From: Hymenobacter metallicola
Lineage (GTDB): Bacteria; Bacteroidota; Bacteroidia; Cytophagales; Hymenobacteraceae
Direction: 5' to 3'
Assembly: GCF_004745645.1 (NCBI RefSeq)
Contig: NZ_SRMB01000005.1
Span: 124,001-188,000 of the forward strand
DNA: 64,000 bases
Notes under the pieces: model-generated
The model's database searches: none
What the model saw: the letters and a program-made list of their open reading frames with translations, nothing else
Told to the model about the DNA's origin: nothing
Shown: positions 50,620-59,135 of the stretch, piece after piece
How positions within the stretch are numbered: the first letter of the stretch is position 1
Layout: each line of letters starts with the position of its first letter
Translations under genes and position numbers: made by a program

Positions 50620-51882
50620 ATGACTACAAACTTACTTTCTCTATTTTCGTGGGTATCATCGGCGTTAATTGGCGTTGCCATGCTGACCGCTACCCCAACC
50701 TGTGCCCAGGTGGGGCGACAGCCCGGCTACATTTTGCCCCTGGCCGGCGACACCGTGCGGGGTATTGTGGTAATAGGCCGGGGCCAGAGCAATGCTCAGC
50801 TCTGCCAGTTTGAAGCCAGCGGGCAAAGCCAGACCAAGCAGTACACCCCCGGCGAACTGCGGGGCTACGGCACCACGGCCGGCCAGAGCTACGAAAGTCA
50901 GGCAGTCGTAGTGCCGCCTGCTCCTACTGCCCAGCCCGTATTCTTGGAAGTTGTCACGCGTGGTGCGCTGACTTTGTACGTGTTGCCGAGTGGCAACGCG
51001 GAGCGGTTTTTTCTGGCGGGCTACCGTCCCGGCAAGCTGGTGGAGCTGGAGCTGCGCACGGCCATGATTCAGCGCAGGGCCCAGCAGTTCCTGGCGAAGC
51101 AGCGGATGTACCAGGATACGCTGGCCCGGGCCTTTGCGGCTTGTCCGGCCCAGGCCAAGCGGTCGGCTACTGTCGAATTCCGGCTGGCTGATCTGGAGAA
51201 AGCAGTGCGCGGCTACAACTTGTGCGCCGCCCCCCAAACCGTCGGCAAGCGGGCCGCCAAGCGCGGCAGCTTCAGCTTCGGTGTCGTAGCCGGCTTAAGC
51301 GTGTTCGACCAGTTAACCTTGGGCGACGGCAGCAACACCGGAGACTTCAATCAGCAGTACGGCGGCAAGAATGCCCTGCGGGGCGGTTTGGAGGCCGTCT
51401 TCACGCCTGGTTTTAAGGGCGCCCCTCTGACGGTGCGCGTCACAGCGCTCTACGAACCCGGGCGCACCTTCACTTCCGAGCGTAACTTTTTCCCCCAGCA
51501 GTCTTACAATAAAAAGGCGGTGCTGGAATTTGACTACACGTCGTTTGCAGCGATACTGCGCTACCGCCTCGGGCAGCACCGCCTGCGGCCGTACTTCGAG
51601 GCGGGACCGGCTATTAATATGATTACCCGCGTAAAGCAGGATTATCTGACCTTTACCTCAACCACCTCCGGCAGCAAGCCCTACAACGAGAAGCTGCTGG
51701 GTGACTATAACTACTTCACTCTTGGCGGCGGGGCCGGGTTCGGGGTAGAAACGCTGATGCCGGGCGGTAATACTTTATGGCTGGGCGTACGGGCGGCATC
51801 CACGGCAGGCCCAGCCAAAGGCACGGAACGCTCGGGGGTAAAAAGCGTGTCCCTACTGGTGGGCTACACGCTGGGTCGCTAA
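50620..51882 (+). CDS. Outer-membrane beta-barrel protein (copy 1)
   Basis: 420 residues. Signal peptide (ALIGVAMLTATPTCAQ). Then a conserved domain PGYILPLAGDTVRGIVVIGRGQSNAQLCQFEASG, shared with the protein at 54064. A C-terminal barrel follows (RGSFSFGVVAGLSVFD..., LRPYFEAGPAINM, FTLGGGAGFGVETLMPGGNTLWLGVRAASTAG, SLLVGYTLGR). Function unknown. It is oriented opposite to the flanking mutase genes, and a bidirectional terminator lies between it and mutA. Confidence 0.82.
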   Translation: MTTNLLSLFSWVSSALIGVAMLTATPTCAQVGRQPGYILPLAGDTVRGIVVIGRGQSNAQLCQFEASGQSQTKQYTPGELRGYGTTAGQSYESQAVVVPPAPTAQPVFLEVVTRGALTLYVLPSGNAERFFLAGYRPGKLVELELRTAMIQRRAQQFLAKQRMYQDTLARAFAACPAQAKRSATVEFRLADLEKAVRGYNLCAAPQTVGKRAAKRGSFSFGVVAGLSVFDQLTLGDGSNTGDFNQQYGGKNALRGGLEAVFTPGFKGAPLTVRVTALYEPGRTFTSERNFFPQQSYNKKAVLEFDYTSFAAILRYRLGQHRLRPYFEAGPAINMITRVKQDYLTFTSTTSGSKPYNEKLLGDYNYFTLGGGAGFGVETLMPGGNTLWLGVRAASTAGPAKGTERSGVKSVSLLVGYTLGR

Positions 51883-51996
51883 GGTGGGCTGAGTAGGCCT
51901 TTACTGCGGCTTCTAATGGCTGTGCCTACCGACTTGCTCTACCCATCACTCTTTTCGGCATCGGCAGTGGAATAGCCGCTCAATGAGGAGGGCGTT

Positions 51997-52039
51997 GCCG
52001 GGTAGTCCCACAGGATTCCTTACCTACCCGGCTGTTTTC
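51997..52039 (+). terminator. Terminator of the outer-membrane gene (copy 1)
   Basis: GCCGGGTAG (51997-52005) with CTACCCGGC (52024-52032), then TGTTTTC. Confidence 0.7.
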
Positions 52040-52069
52040 TCCACTCATAGCCTGGGTTTTAGGCATAAC

Positions 52070-52102
52070 AAAAGGGTCCGCTACCGAGTAGCGGACCCTT
52101 TT
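52070..52102. terminator. Bidirectional terminator before mutA
   Basis: AAAAGGGTCCGCTAC (52070-52084) with GTAGCGGACCCTTTT (52088-52102), perfect 15 bp with a 3-base loop. Confidence 0.88.
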
Positions 52103-52116
52103 GTATTCTGCATCAC

Positions 52117-53895
52117 CTAGCGCCGGCCCTGCAGGCGGGCCAGTACGTCTTCGGTACTGTAGCCTTCCACGTTAAATTCCTTAAAGCCGAACAGCGACAC
52201 GGCTTCCTGCATCGTGGCCAGGTCGGCGGTGAGCAGGGTAGGGGGAATAAAGTCGGGCTCGTCGACGGGCACGCGGCACACCACCCGGGCGAAGTGCCCA
52301 AACTGGTCGGGGGTGGCATACATCAGGGTGGCCGCCTCGGGCGTGGAAAATAGCACCGACAGCGTACCCTCCGGGTGGCTGGCTTTCAGCGCTAGACGTT
52401 CCTGGGTGGGCAGCAGCCGCAGAAACGACTCCAGAATCAGTTGATTGGTGTGGGTACCCAGTAGCACTACTGCTGCCCGCCGCCGCTTTTTCTCCCGGCG
52501 CTGAAAGTGCAGGGCGGTAGCCAGGCGCAGCACTTCGGACGGATAAGCGGCCCGCGTCGAATCAAACTCCTTGCTGCGCAACAGGCGCTTGGGGTTGTAG
52601 TCGAAGTGCTCCTGAGGGTTCTGAAACCGGTTGGTGCCCACAATAACCTGCTCGCCGGCGGCAATGCGCTGAAACTGGCTTTGGGCCACGGTGTGCAGTT
52701 CCTGCAGTACCATGCCAATAGCCGAGGGCAGGCCACCGGCCGCTTCCACCCGCTGAAAGGTAGCCCAAGCCTCGCGGGCCAGCTGGTCGGTAATGGTTTC
52801 CAGATAATAAGAACCGGCGGCGGGGTCGGCCACGCGGTTCAGCCCAGACTCCTCGCGCAAAATAATGGGCAGGTTGCGGGCTAGGCGGCTTGAAAACTCA
52901 TTCGGGCTCTGGTAGAGCTGGTCGAAAGGAGCTACGCTAACCGCATTGGCCCCGCCCAGCACCGCGGCCATGGTTTCGGTCGTGACGCGCAACAGGTTGG
53001 TGTGCGGGTCAAGCGTCGTTTGTGACCAGGTCGAGGTTACGGCAAACAAGCGCAGGGCTGCCGCGGCCTCGGGAGGTAGCCCATAGGTGTGGAGCAGGGT
53101 AGCCCACAGGCGGCGCAAAGCCCGCAGTTTGGCTATTTCAAAAAAGTAGTTGGGGTTGAGGGCTACCTGTACCTGGAAAGCAGCCGCTACTTCCGCCACC
53201 GACACGTCTTCCGAGGGGAGCTGCTCCAGATACGTGGCTGCCGCGGCCAGGGTAAACCCAATCTGCTGGGTGATGGTCCCGCCACGGTTAGCAAAGAAGG
53301 CCCCGTTAAGCGTCAGCGCGCGAAACTCGGGCAGGTGGCGCGTCAGGCTGATAATCTTGCGCAGGCTGGCCAACTGCTGGGGCAGATCGGGGGTGTGGTC
53401 GGTTACGGGGTCGAAGCGCAGAAAGCCCCGCAGCCCAGCCGTGCCGGTAGCCAGCAGCCGCTCAACGAAGGCCAAGGCCCCTAGGCGGACGGAGAAGCCC
53501 AGGTAGGTAGTGGCCAATGGAAGCTTCTCGTGCAGGTAATTCACGTCAAAAGCCGGGGCATCTACCAAGTCGAAATAGATGCCGTCGGCGCCCCGGCTGA
53601 GTGCGTCGGCGGCCAGGTCGATGGCCTTATGGCCTTTATCGGCAGCGCCAACGGCATAGGTCGGGATATTCAGCCAGGCCCGGGCCGCATCAGTGGTTAC
53701 AACAGCCGGAGTGAGGTCGGCCAGGGCCTCCCGATGGTAGAAGGGCTGCACGGTAAAGCCTTCATTGGTATGCCATTCCAGCGTGGCCGGGTCGGCCCCC
53801 TTCAAGTCACGGCTGATGCGCTCCTGCCAGGCAGCAGTGCTGATAGAATCAAATTCGGAAAATGAGACAGGCGTGGAGCGCGGTGTATCGGCCAT
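52117..53895 (-). CDS. mutA: Methylmalonyl-CoA mutase, small (non-catalytic) subunit
   Basis: 592 residues homologous to the large subunit but without its active site. FSEFDSISTAAWQERISRDLKGADPATLEWHTNEGFTVQPFYHRE is the family's N-terminal interface region. Later parts keep the barrel (NLLRVTTETMAAVLGGANAVSVAPFD, SRLARNLPIILREESGLNRVADPAAGSYYLE). The cobalamin-binding DxHxxG is absent from the C-terminal domain, as expected for MutA. Ends YSTEDVLARLQGRR. Opposite in orientation to both outer-membrane genes that flank it. Confidence 0.95.
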   Translation of the reverse strand: MADTPRSTPVSFSEFDSISTAAWQERISRDLKGADPATLEWHTNEGFTVQPFYHREALADLTPAVVTTDAARAWLNIPTYAVGAADKGHKAIDLAADALSRGADGIYFDLVDAPAFDVNYLHEKLPLATTYLGFSVRLGALAFVERLLATGTAGLRGFLRFDPVTDHTPDLPQQLASLRKIISLTRHLPEFRALTLNGAFFANRGGTITQQIGFTLAAAATYLEQLPSEDVSVAEVAAAFQVQVALNPNYFFEIAKLRALRRLWATLLHTYGLPPEAAAALRLFAVTSTWSQTTLDPHTNLLRVTTETMAAVLGGANAVSVAPFDQLYQSPNEFSSRLARNLPIILREESGLNRVADPAAGSYYLETITDQLAREAWATFQRVEAAGGLPSAIGMVLQELHTVAQSQFQRIAAGEQVIVGTNRFQNPQEHFDYNPKRLLRSKEFDSTRAAYPSEVLRLATALHFQRREKKRRRAAVVLLGTHTNQLILESFLRLLPTQERLALKASHPEGTLSVLFSTPEAATLMYATPDQFGHFARVVCRVPVDEPDFIPPTLLTADLATMQEAVSLFGFKEFNVEGYSTEDVLARLQGRR

Positions 53896-53980
53896 AACGG
53901 AAGACGGTAATACGGGTGGATTGCGGCGCCATGGCGCGGCTTAAAGATACCGGATTGCCTGTAGAACCCCGCAGCAAGAC

Positions 53981-54010
53981 TTGAATTCGGGAATTAGGGA
54001 AGTAGCTTTG
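53981..54010 (+). promoter_or_regulatory. Promoter of the outer-membrane gene at 54064
   Basis: TTG (53981-53983), 19 bases, TAGCTTTG (54003-54010). Predicted start about 54017, 47 bases before the ATG. Confidence 0.55.
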
Positions 54011-54063
54011 TAGGTTGGCTGATGCCCATCGTGTGCTGATTCTTTTACCTATTGCTTTGTTGC

Positions 54064-55299
54064 ATGTTCAAATTCTTACCCCTTACCCTGCTGGCTACGG
54101 TTGCCAGTGTTTCGTCCGTTATTGCCCAAAACGACTTCCGACCCGGCTATGTCGTGCCCACCTCCGGCGACACCATCCGCGGCTTGATCGACAACCGCGG
54201 TACCGTAACCCTGGCCCGGCAGATTCGCTTCAAGGCTTCGGCCGAGGGCTCTGTTACCGAATATGCCCCGGCCCAGTTGCGGGCCGCCGGCTTTACGCCG
54301 GGTCAAAATTATGAGTCCTTGTCAGTAGATGGCGGCCAGGCTTTCCTGGCTGTATTAGCTAAAGGACCAGTTTCGCTTTACCGGTATTCAGACCCCAACG
54401 ACCGGCAGCACTATTATGTGTTGAGCGCAACCCGCCCCCTCACAGAATTGCTACAGCGTGATACGGTGCAGGAAGCTATGGTAAACGGTGCTGCCAAGCG
54501 CGTTAAAGTCCGCGCCTATCCTTTCCGTAAAGTGTTGGCTTCTTCTTTTACAGGCTGCTACACTATTACTGGTGATCTTGCCCGGGCCGAGTTAAAGGAA
54601 TCTACGCTTATTCGGCTGTTCCAAAGTTATTACAGCTGCCAGGGCGGTGCCAGCACAGGCACAATCCGAACGCGTCGGGAGAGCAAGCTTAGGTTTAGCG
54701 TTGTTGGGGGCCTCAATCAGGGTTCGTATCTCTTTGCCGAATACAAGAATACGAGCGTGGATATAAAGTCAAAGCAGCGACCTATTGTTGGGATAGGCTT
54801 AAGCTATACTCCGGGTAGCTTCAATGAAAAGTTTGCTATTAGCATGGAGGTGCTACATTTTAAAAATCACACCATTGGCTATTACGAGCGGATGGGTGGG
54901 GGCACCAATACCTTTGGAACTGCTAAAGTCACTGTTGACTTGAACTGGACATCCATATCTGTTCCAGCCATGTTTCGCTACACATTCGCGCCTAACAGAG
55001 CAATTACTCCTTTCTTCCAAGTTGGTCCGCAGGTTTCCTATCGGCTGAGTCCGAAGGCTAGCTATACCATCCGGGAAGACCTAAATAATGGAGATAAGTT
55101 TCAAGTTACGAATGAATTAGCCGTGAAGCAGCTAAGTGTGTACGGAGTAATCGGTGCTGGGGCGCAAATCTCACTCGGCCACCTTGGGACCATTCGTCCA
55201 GAGGTACGCTATATGGCTACTGATAAATCCTCAGATACCGGCCAACTTTCCAATGAAAATATCCTCAACTTTCTGCTGACCTATAGCTTCGGCAAATAA
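54064..55299 (+). CDS. Outer-membrane beta-barrel protein (copy 2)
   Basis: 411 residues from ATG 54064. Signal peptide FKFLPLTLLATVASVSSVIAQ, then RPGYVVPTSGDTIRGLIDNRG, homologous to copy 1 (PGYILPLAGDTVRGIV). The middle region YAPAQLRAAGFTPGQNYES corresponds to copy 1 YTPGELRGYGTTAGQSYES. The C-terminal half is a barrel (FAISMEVLHFKNH, FFQVGPQVSYRLS, AGAQISLGHLGTIRPEVRYMAT, LLTYSFGK). From about 54310 the coding sequence is distinctly more AT-rich than copy 1, suggesting different history. Function unknown. Confidence 0.82.
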   Translation: MFKFLPLTLLATVASVSSVIAQNDFRPGYVVPTSGDTIRGLIDNRGTVTLARQIRFKASAEGSVTEYAPAQLRAAGFTPGQNYESLSVDGGQAFLAVLAKGPVSLYRYSDPNDRQHYYVLSATRPLTELLQRDTVQEAMVNGAAKRVKVRAYPFRKVLASSFTGCYTITGDLARAELKESTLIRLFQSYYSCQGGASTGTIRTRRESKLRFSVVGGLNQGSYLFAEYKNTSVDIKSKQRPIVGIGLSYTPGSFNEKFAISMEVLHFKNHTIGYYERMGGGTNTFGTAKVTVDLNWTSISVPAMFRYTFAPNRAITPFFQVGPQVSYRLSPKASYTIREDLNNGDKFQVTNELAVKQLSVYGVIGAGAQISLGHLGTIRPEVRYMATDKSSDTGQLSNENILNFLLTYSFGK

Positions 55300-55314
55300 C
55301 CAGCCGAGCCTTTT

Positions 55315-55361
55315 GACAACGAGCAGTGCTGCCCGCAAGCCGGGCGGCACTGCTCGTTGTC
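55315..55361 (+). terminator. Terminator hairpin of the outer-membrane gene (copy 2)
   Basis: GACAACGAGCAGTGC (55315-55329) with GCACTGCTCGTTGTC (55347-55361), extended inward by a wobble and five more pairs: a 21-bp stem with a 5-base loop. Confidence 0.82.
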
Positions 55362-55510
55362 GGTTAGTAGTGCCACACTTAGAACCCTGACACTACCTGT
55401 TTTGCCTGCCCGATGCCGGACAAGGAATATCAAATGCTGGTAAGTTTATACGCGCTATAGTCAACGTCGCAAATCGGGAACGGTACGGGGCGAAAACTGT
55501 GTACTAGGCG

Positions 55511-55518
55511 TATCTTTG
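55511..55518 (+). promoter_or_regulatory. -7 element of the 5'-nucleotidase pair
   Basis: TATCTTTG, 22 bases before the ATG at 55540. No clear -33. Confidence 0.35.
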
Positions 55519-55539
55519 CGGCCTGCCTTTCCAACTCCT

Positions 55540-56301
55540 ATGCAATTTCTCCGTTCCCGTGTTGCTGCCCTTAGCCTGCTGACGGCTACTTTTCTGGTTT
55601 CAGCTTGTCAGCGGGGTGGCTACCAGGCCACGCCCCAACTGGCGCCCGTAACGGCTCAGCCCGTCAGCAAAACCCAGCCTGAAGACCCCAAGGCGGCCGC
55701 TACCATTGAGCCCTACCGGCAGCGCGTCACCCAGCAGATGAACGAAGTACTGGGCGTAGCGCCGGTTGCCATTACCAAAAACAACGGGGAGTCGCCGCTG
55801 GCCAACTTTGTGGCCGACTTGCAGCGGGAGCGGGCCAGCGCAGTTCTCAAGCAGCCCGTGGATGTAGGAGTCATGACCAATGGGGGCTTGCGCGCCAGTT
55901 TGCCCGCCGGCCCCATTACCATGGGCTCCGCTTTCGAGCTCATGCCTTTCGAGAATGAGCTGGTTGTGCTCGACACGCCCGGCCCGGTAATGCAGGACAT
56001 GCTCAACTACGCGGCCCGGATCAAAATGGCGCTGTCGAATGTGACCTACACGGTGGGAGCCGACAACAAGCCAACCAACGTGCTGATCGGCGGCAAGCCC
56101 TTCGACCCAGCCCGCACCTACACCATCGCCATTTCCGACTACCTGGCCGGTGGGGGCGACCAGATGGTGTTCTTCAAGTCCATCAAGCCTCGCAGCACCG
56201 GCGTATTGCTTCGTAGCGCCATCGTCGACCACATCCGCGGCCTGACCAAAGCCGGCAAGCCCGTGGAAGCCAAGGTCGAAGGCCGGGTGAAAGTAATGTG
56301 A
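55540..56301 (+). CDS. 5'-nucleotidase C-terminal domain lipoprotein
   Basis: 253 residues. A lipobox-bearing signal (LTATFLVSACQ) is followed by the C-terminal substrate-recognition domain of UshA-type 5'-nucleotidases: ITKNNGESPLANFVADLQRE, VGVMTNGGLRASLPAGPITMGSAFELMPFENELV, YTIAISDYLAGGGDQMVFF. The metallophosphatase half is encoded separately by the next gene. ATG 55540 (MQFLRSR) is chosen; an upstream in-frame start adds eight residues before the signal. Anchored in the periplasm or outer membrane. Confidence 0.9.
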   Translation: MQFLRSRVAALSLLTATFLVSACQRGGYQATPQLAPVTAQPVSKTQPEDPKAAATIEPYRQRVTQQMNEVLGVAPVAITKNNGESPLANFVADLQRERASAVLKQPVDVGVMTNGGLRASLPAGPITMGSAFELMPFENELVVLDTPGPVMQDMLNYAARIKMALSNVTYTVGADNKPTNVLIGGKPFDPARTYTIAISDYLAGGGDQMVFFKSIKPRSTGVLLRSAIVDHIRGLTKAGKPVEAKVEGRVKVM

Positions 56302-56426
56302 TTTGCGGAGGGGAGAATGTGCCCGGGTGCTCAGGAATAGCTCGCCGAGAGGCGGCAGCAGCAGCCCAACGCATTATCCACCCCACATTATCACATCAGC
56401 ACAGTAATCATTAGCCCAGTAATCCC

Positions 56427-57353
56427 ATGAATCGTCGCGATTTTCTCAAGCATACATCCCTCGGTGCGGCTGGCCTGGGCCTGATGGGCCTCAGCCTGCC
56501 CGCCGTAGGCCGCGATACGAAGAATGTGCGCCTAACTATTCTGCACACCAACGACATGCACTCGCGCATCGAGCCGTTTCCGGACAATAGCGCGCAGTGG
56601 GCCGGTATGGGGGGCATGGCCCGGCGCGCCAGCCTGATTGAGCAAATCCGGAAGCAGGAGCCCAACGTGCTGCTGCTCGACTCGGGCGACATCTGGCAGG
56701 GTACGCCCTACTTCAACTTTTTCAGCGGGGAGCTAGAGTATAAGCTCATGACCCAGATGGCCTACGACGCCAGCACCCTGGGCAACCACGACTTCGACAA
56801 CGGGCTGGAAGGTTTGAAAAAGCAGCTGCCCAATGCGGGCTTTCCTTTCCTGATTGCCAATTACGACTTCTCCCAGACCATTCTGGCCGGACAGTTCAAG
56901 CCCTACAAAGTGTTTGAAAAGGCGGGCCTGCGCATTGGCGTGTTCGGCATCGGCATCGAAATGCAGGGCCTGATTTCGGACCGCAACATTGGGGGCACCA
57001 AGTACCTAGACCCGGTGGCTACTAGCCAGTCCATGGTCACGCAGCTGCGCGGCCCCGAGCGGTGCGACATGGTTATCTGTCTTTCCCACCTGGGCTACAA
57101 GTACGAAAGCGCCAAAATCGACGACCACAAGCTGGCTGCCCAAGTGCCCGGCATCGACCTGATTCTGGGCGGGCACACCCACACCTTCCTGGAGAAGCCG
57201 GACGTAATCCTGGGGGCTGGTGGTCACCAAACCCTGATTAACCAAGTGGGCTGGTCGGGCATCAATCTGGGCCGCCTCGACTATTCCTTTGAACACGGCT
57301 CGAAGCGCCTGGCTGTCGCCAGCTCATCCGTAGTGCCTGTAACGACGGCGTGA
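56427..57353 (+). CDS. 5'-nucleotidase metallophosphatase domain, Tat-exported
   Basis: 308 residues. The N-terminus MNRRDFLKHTSLGAAGLGLMG is a twin-arginine signal. The metallophosphatase motifs are LTILHTNDMHSRIEP, VLLLDSGDIWQGTP, STLGNHDFDNG and DLILGGHTHTFLE, matching the two-metal site of UshA/CD73-type enzymes. The chain ends where the C-terminal domain would normally begin, so it works with the preceding gene as a split enzyme. The pair is 125 bases apart on one strand. Confidence 0.93.
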   Translation: MNRRDFLKHTSLGAAGLGLMGLSLPAVGRDTKNVRLTILHTNDMHSRIEPFPDNSAQWAGMGGMARRASLIEQIRKQEPNVLLLDSGDIWQGTPYFNFFSGELEYKLMTQMAYDASTLGNHDFDNGLEGLKKQLPNAGFPFLIANYDFSQTILAGQFKPYKVFEKAGLRIGVFGIGIEMQGLISDRNIGGTKYLDPVATSQSMVTQLRGPERCDMVICLSHLGYKYESAKIDDHKLAAQVPGIDLILGGHTHTFLEKPDVILGAGGHQTLINQVGWSGINLGRLDYSFEHGSKRLAVASSSVVPVTTA

Positions 57354-57390
57354 GAAAAACAAGGAAAAGAGGGTTTTTTTGTGTCCTGAC

Positions 57391-57399
57391 TTTTCCACA
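57391..57399 (+). other. Possible DnaA box upstream of dnaA
   Basis: TTTTCCACA fits the relaxed box TTWTNCACA. It is the only good match seen in the 140-base gap before dnaA. Confidence 0.3.
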
Positions 57400-57496
57400 T
57401 TTTTGTCTCCCCCTAGAAAAAACGGGCTGTTTTCGCCCCGTTTCTGACCCTATTGTCCGCCCTGTAAGCACTTGTTGCTTTTGTCTTAACTAATTG

Positions 57497-58990
57497 ATGC
57501 TGAAGGATTGCCGAACCGTATGGGCCAACTGTCTTCGCGTCATCAAGGCTAATATTGGTGAGCAAAGCTTCCGCACGTGGTTTGAGCCAATCGTGCCGGT
57601 GCAGCTCCACAATAACGTCCTGATCATCCAGGTGCCCAGCCAGTTTTTTTACGAATGGCTGGAGGAGCACTATGTCGATGTCCTAAAGAAAGGTATCTAC
57701 CAGGAGCTAGGTCCGGAAGGCCGCCTGGAGTACTCTATCGTCGTCGATCAGGGCAACAGCCAGAACAAGCCCCGCACGGTCAATATCCCGACGGCCCGCA
57801 AAGCGGCGGCGCCTACGCAGGCGGCTACGCCGGCCGCCGCCATTGCCGCCAGCGCCCTCACCGGCTCGGCCCGCAACGTGGCCGCGGCTGCTGCGGCCCC
57901 CGACACCAGTAACACCCTGCGTAACCCGTTTGAAGCCACCAAGGCCATCGACCGGAACTACGTGAAGTCGCAGCTCAACAACACGTATTCCTTCGAAAAC
58001 TACGTGGAAGGCGACTGTAACCGCCTGGCCCGCTCGGCGGGTTTGGCCGTGGCCAATAAACCCGGCACGACTTCCTTCAACCCGCTGATGGTGTACGGCG
58101 GCGTAGGCTTGGGTAAAACCCACCTGGTGCAGGCCATTGGTAACCACATCAAGGCTACCTCGCCCGATAAGTTCGTGCTCTACGTCTCGGCTGAGAAGTT
58201 CACGAACCAGTTTATCGAAAGTCTGCGCAACAACGGGGTGCAGGACTTCGCCAATTTCTACCTGCTCGTCGACATCCTGATTCTGGACGATGTGCAGTTC
58301 CTCTCGGGCAAGGACAAGACCCAGGAAATGTTCTTCCACATCTTCAACCACCTGCACCAGGCTGGCAAGCAGATTGTGATGACCTCCGACAGGCCCCCCC
58401 GCGACCTGAACGGGTTGGAAGACCGGCTGTTGTCCCGCTTTAAGTGGGGCCTCACGGCCGACTTGCAGAGCCCGGACTTCGAGACCCGCATGGCCATCAT
58501 CCAGAACAAGATGGAGCAGGATGGCATCGATATTCCGCCGCAGGTAGTGGAGTACCTGGCCCACTCGGTGAATACCAACGTGCGGGAGCTGGAGGGCGTC
58601 TTGATTTCCCTGGTAGCCCAGAGTAGCCTGAACCGCCGGGAAATTGACTTGGAAATGGCCAAGCAGGCCCTGCGCCACATCATTGAGGAAGTGGAGGCCG
58701 AAGTAAACCTGGACTTCATTCAGAAAACCGTGGCCGAGCATTTCGGCATTTCCTTGGACTTGCTTAAGGCCAAAACCCGCAAGAAGGAAGTTGTGACGGC
58801 TCGGCAGGTGGCCATGTACTTTGCCAAGGAGCACACCAGCCACTCGCTCAAGAGCATCGGTTTCCACTTCGGCGGCCGCGACCATAGCACCGTGATTCAC
58901 TCCGTGCAGACCGTTTCCGACCTGATTGATAGCGACAAAAACTTCCGCAACACGATAGTAGACCTGCGGAAGAAGTTTGCTGGCAAGTAA
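57497..58990 (+). CDS. dnaA: Chromosomal replication initiator DnaA
   Basis: 497 residues from ATG 57497 (MLKDCRTVWANCLRVIKANI), preceded in frame by a TTG. Domain I ends near residue 85; domain II is Ala/Thr-rich low complexity (about 95-155). Domain III has PLMVYGGVGLGKTHL (Walker A), VDILILDDVQFLSG (Walker B) and SRFKWGLTADLQSPDFETRMAI (sensor/arginine-finger region). Domain IV ends with the DNA-binding GGRDHSTVIHSV. No dnaN or rnpA/rpmH lies nearby, as is common in Bacteroidota. Confidence 0.98.
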   Translation: MLKDCRTVWANCLRVIKANIGEQSFRTWFEPIVPVQLHNNVLIIQVPSQFFYEWLEEHYVDVLKKGIYQELGPEGRLEYSIVVDQGNSQNKPRTVNIPTARKAAAPTQAATPAAAIAASALTGSARNVAAAAAAPDTSNTLRNPFEATKAIDRNYVKSQLNNTYSFENYVEGDCNRLARSAGLAVANKPGTTSFNPLMVYGGVGLGKTHLVQAIGNHIKATSPDKFVLYVSAEKFTNQFIESLRNNGVQDFANFYLLVDILILDDVQFLSGKDKTQEMFFHIFNHLHQAGKQIVMTSDRPPRDLNGLEDRLLSRFKWGLTADLQSPDFETRMAIIQNKMEQDGIDIPPQVVEYLAHSVNTNVRELEGVLISLVAQSSLNRREIDLEMAKQALRHIIEEVEAEVNLDFIQKTVAEHFGISLDLLKAKTRKKEVVTARQVAMYFAKEHTSHSLKSIGFHFGGRDHSTVIHSVQTVSDLIDSDKNFRNTIVDLRKKFAGK

Positions 58991-59015
58991 GCTAAACGGT
59001 TTTTTCGGCTACCTG

Positions 59016-59024
59016 TTATCCGCA
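59016..59024 (+). other. Imperfect DnaA box downstream of dnaA
   Basis: TTATCCGCA differs from TTATCCACA at one position. Single copy; weak. Confidence 0.2.
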
Positions 59025-59054
59025 CTCCTGCTTACCTCCTTGCCAAAGGCGTAT

Positions 59055-59103
59055 ACATGTAGAAAGCCCTTTACCATGCGCTGGTAAAGGGCTTTCTACA
59101 TGT
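59055..59103. terminator. Long perfect hairpin after dnaA
   Basis: Arms at 59055-59075 and 59083-59103 pair perfectly over 21 bp (core GTAGAAAGCCCTTTACC) around a 7-base loop. It separates convergent genes and most likely terminates both. Confidence 0.8.
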
Positions 59104-59135
59104 TATAGGACTGCCGCGGGCGGGCATGTCAACAG

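Noticed and set aside
57707..58900. 397-codon minus-strand frame opposite dnaA
   Set aside because: DnaA motifs on the plus strand are complete.
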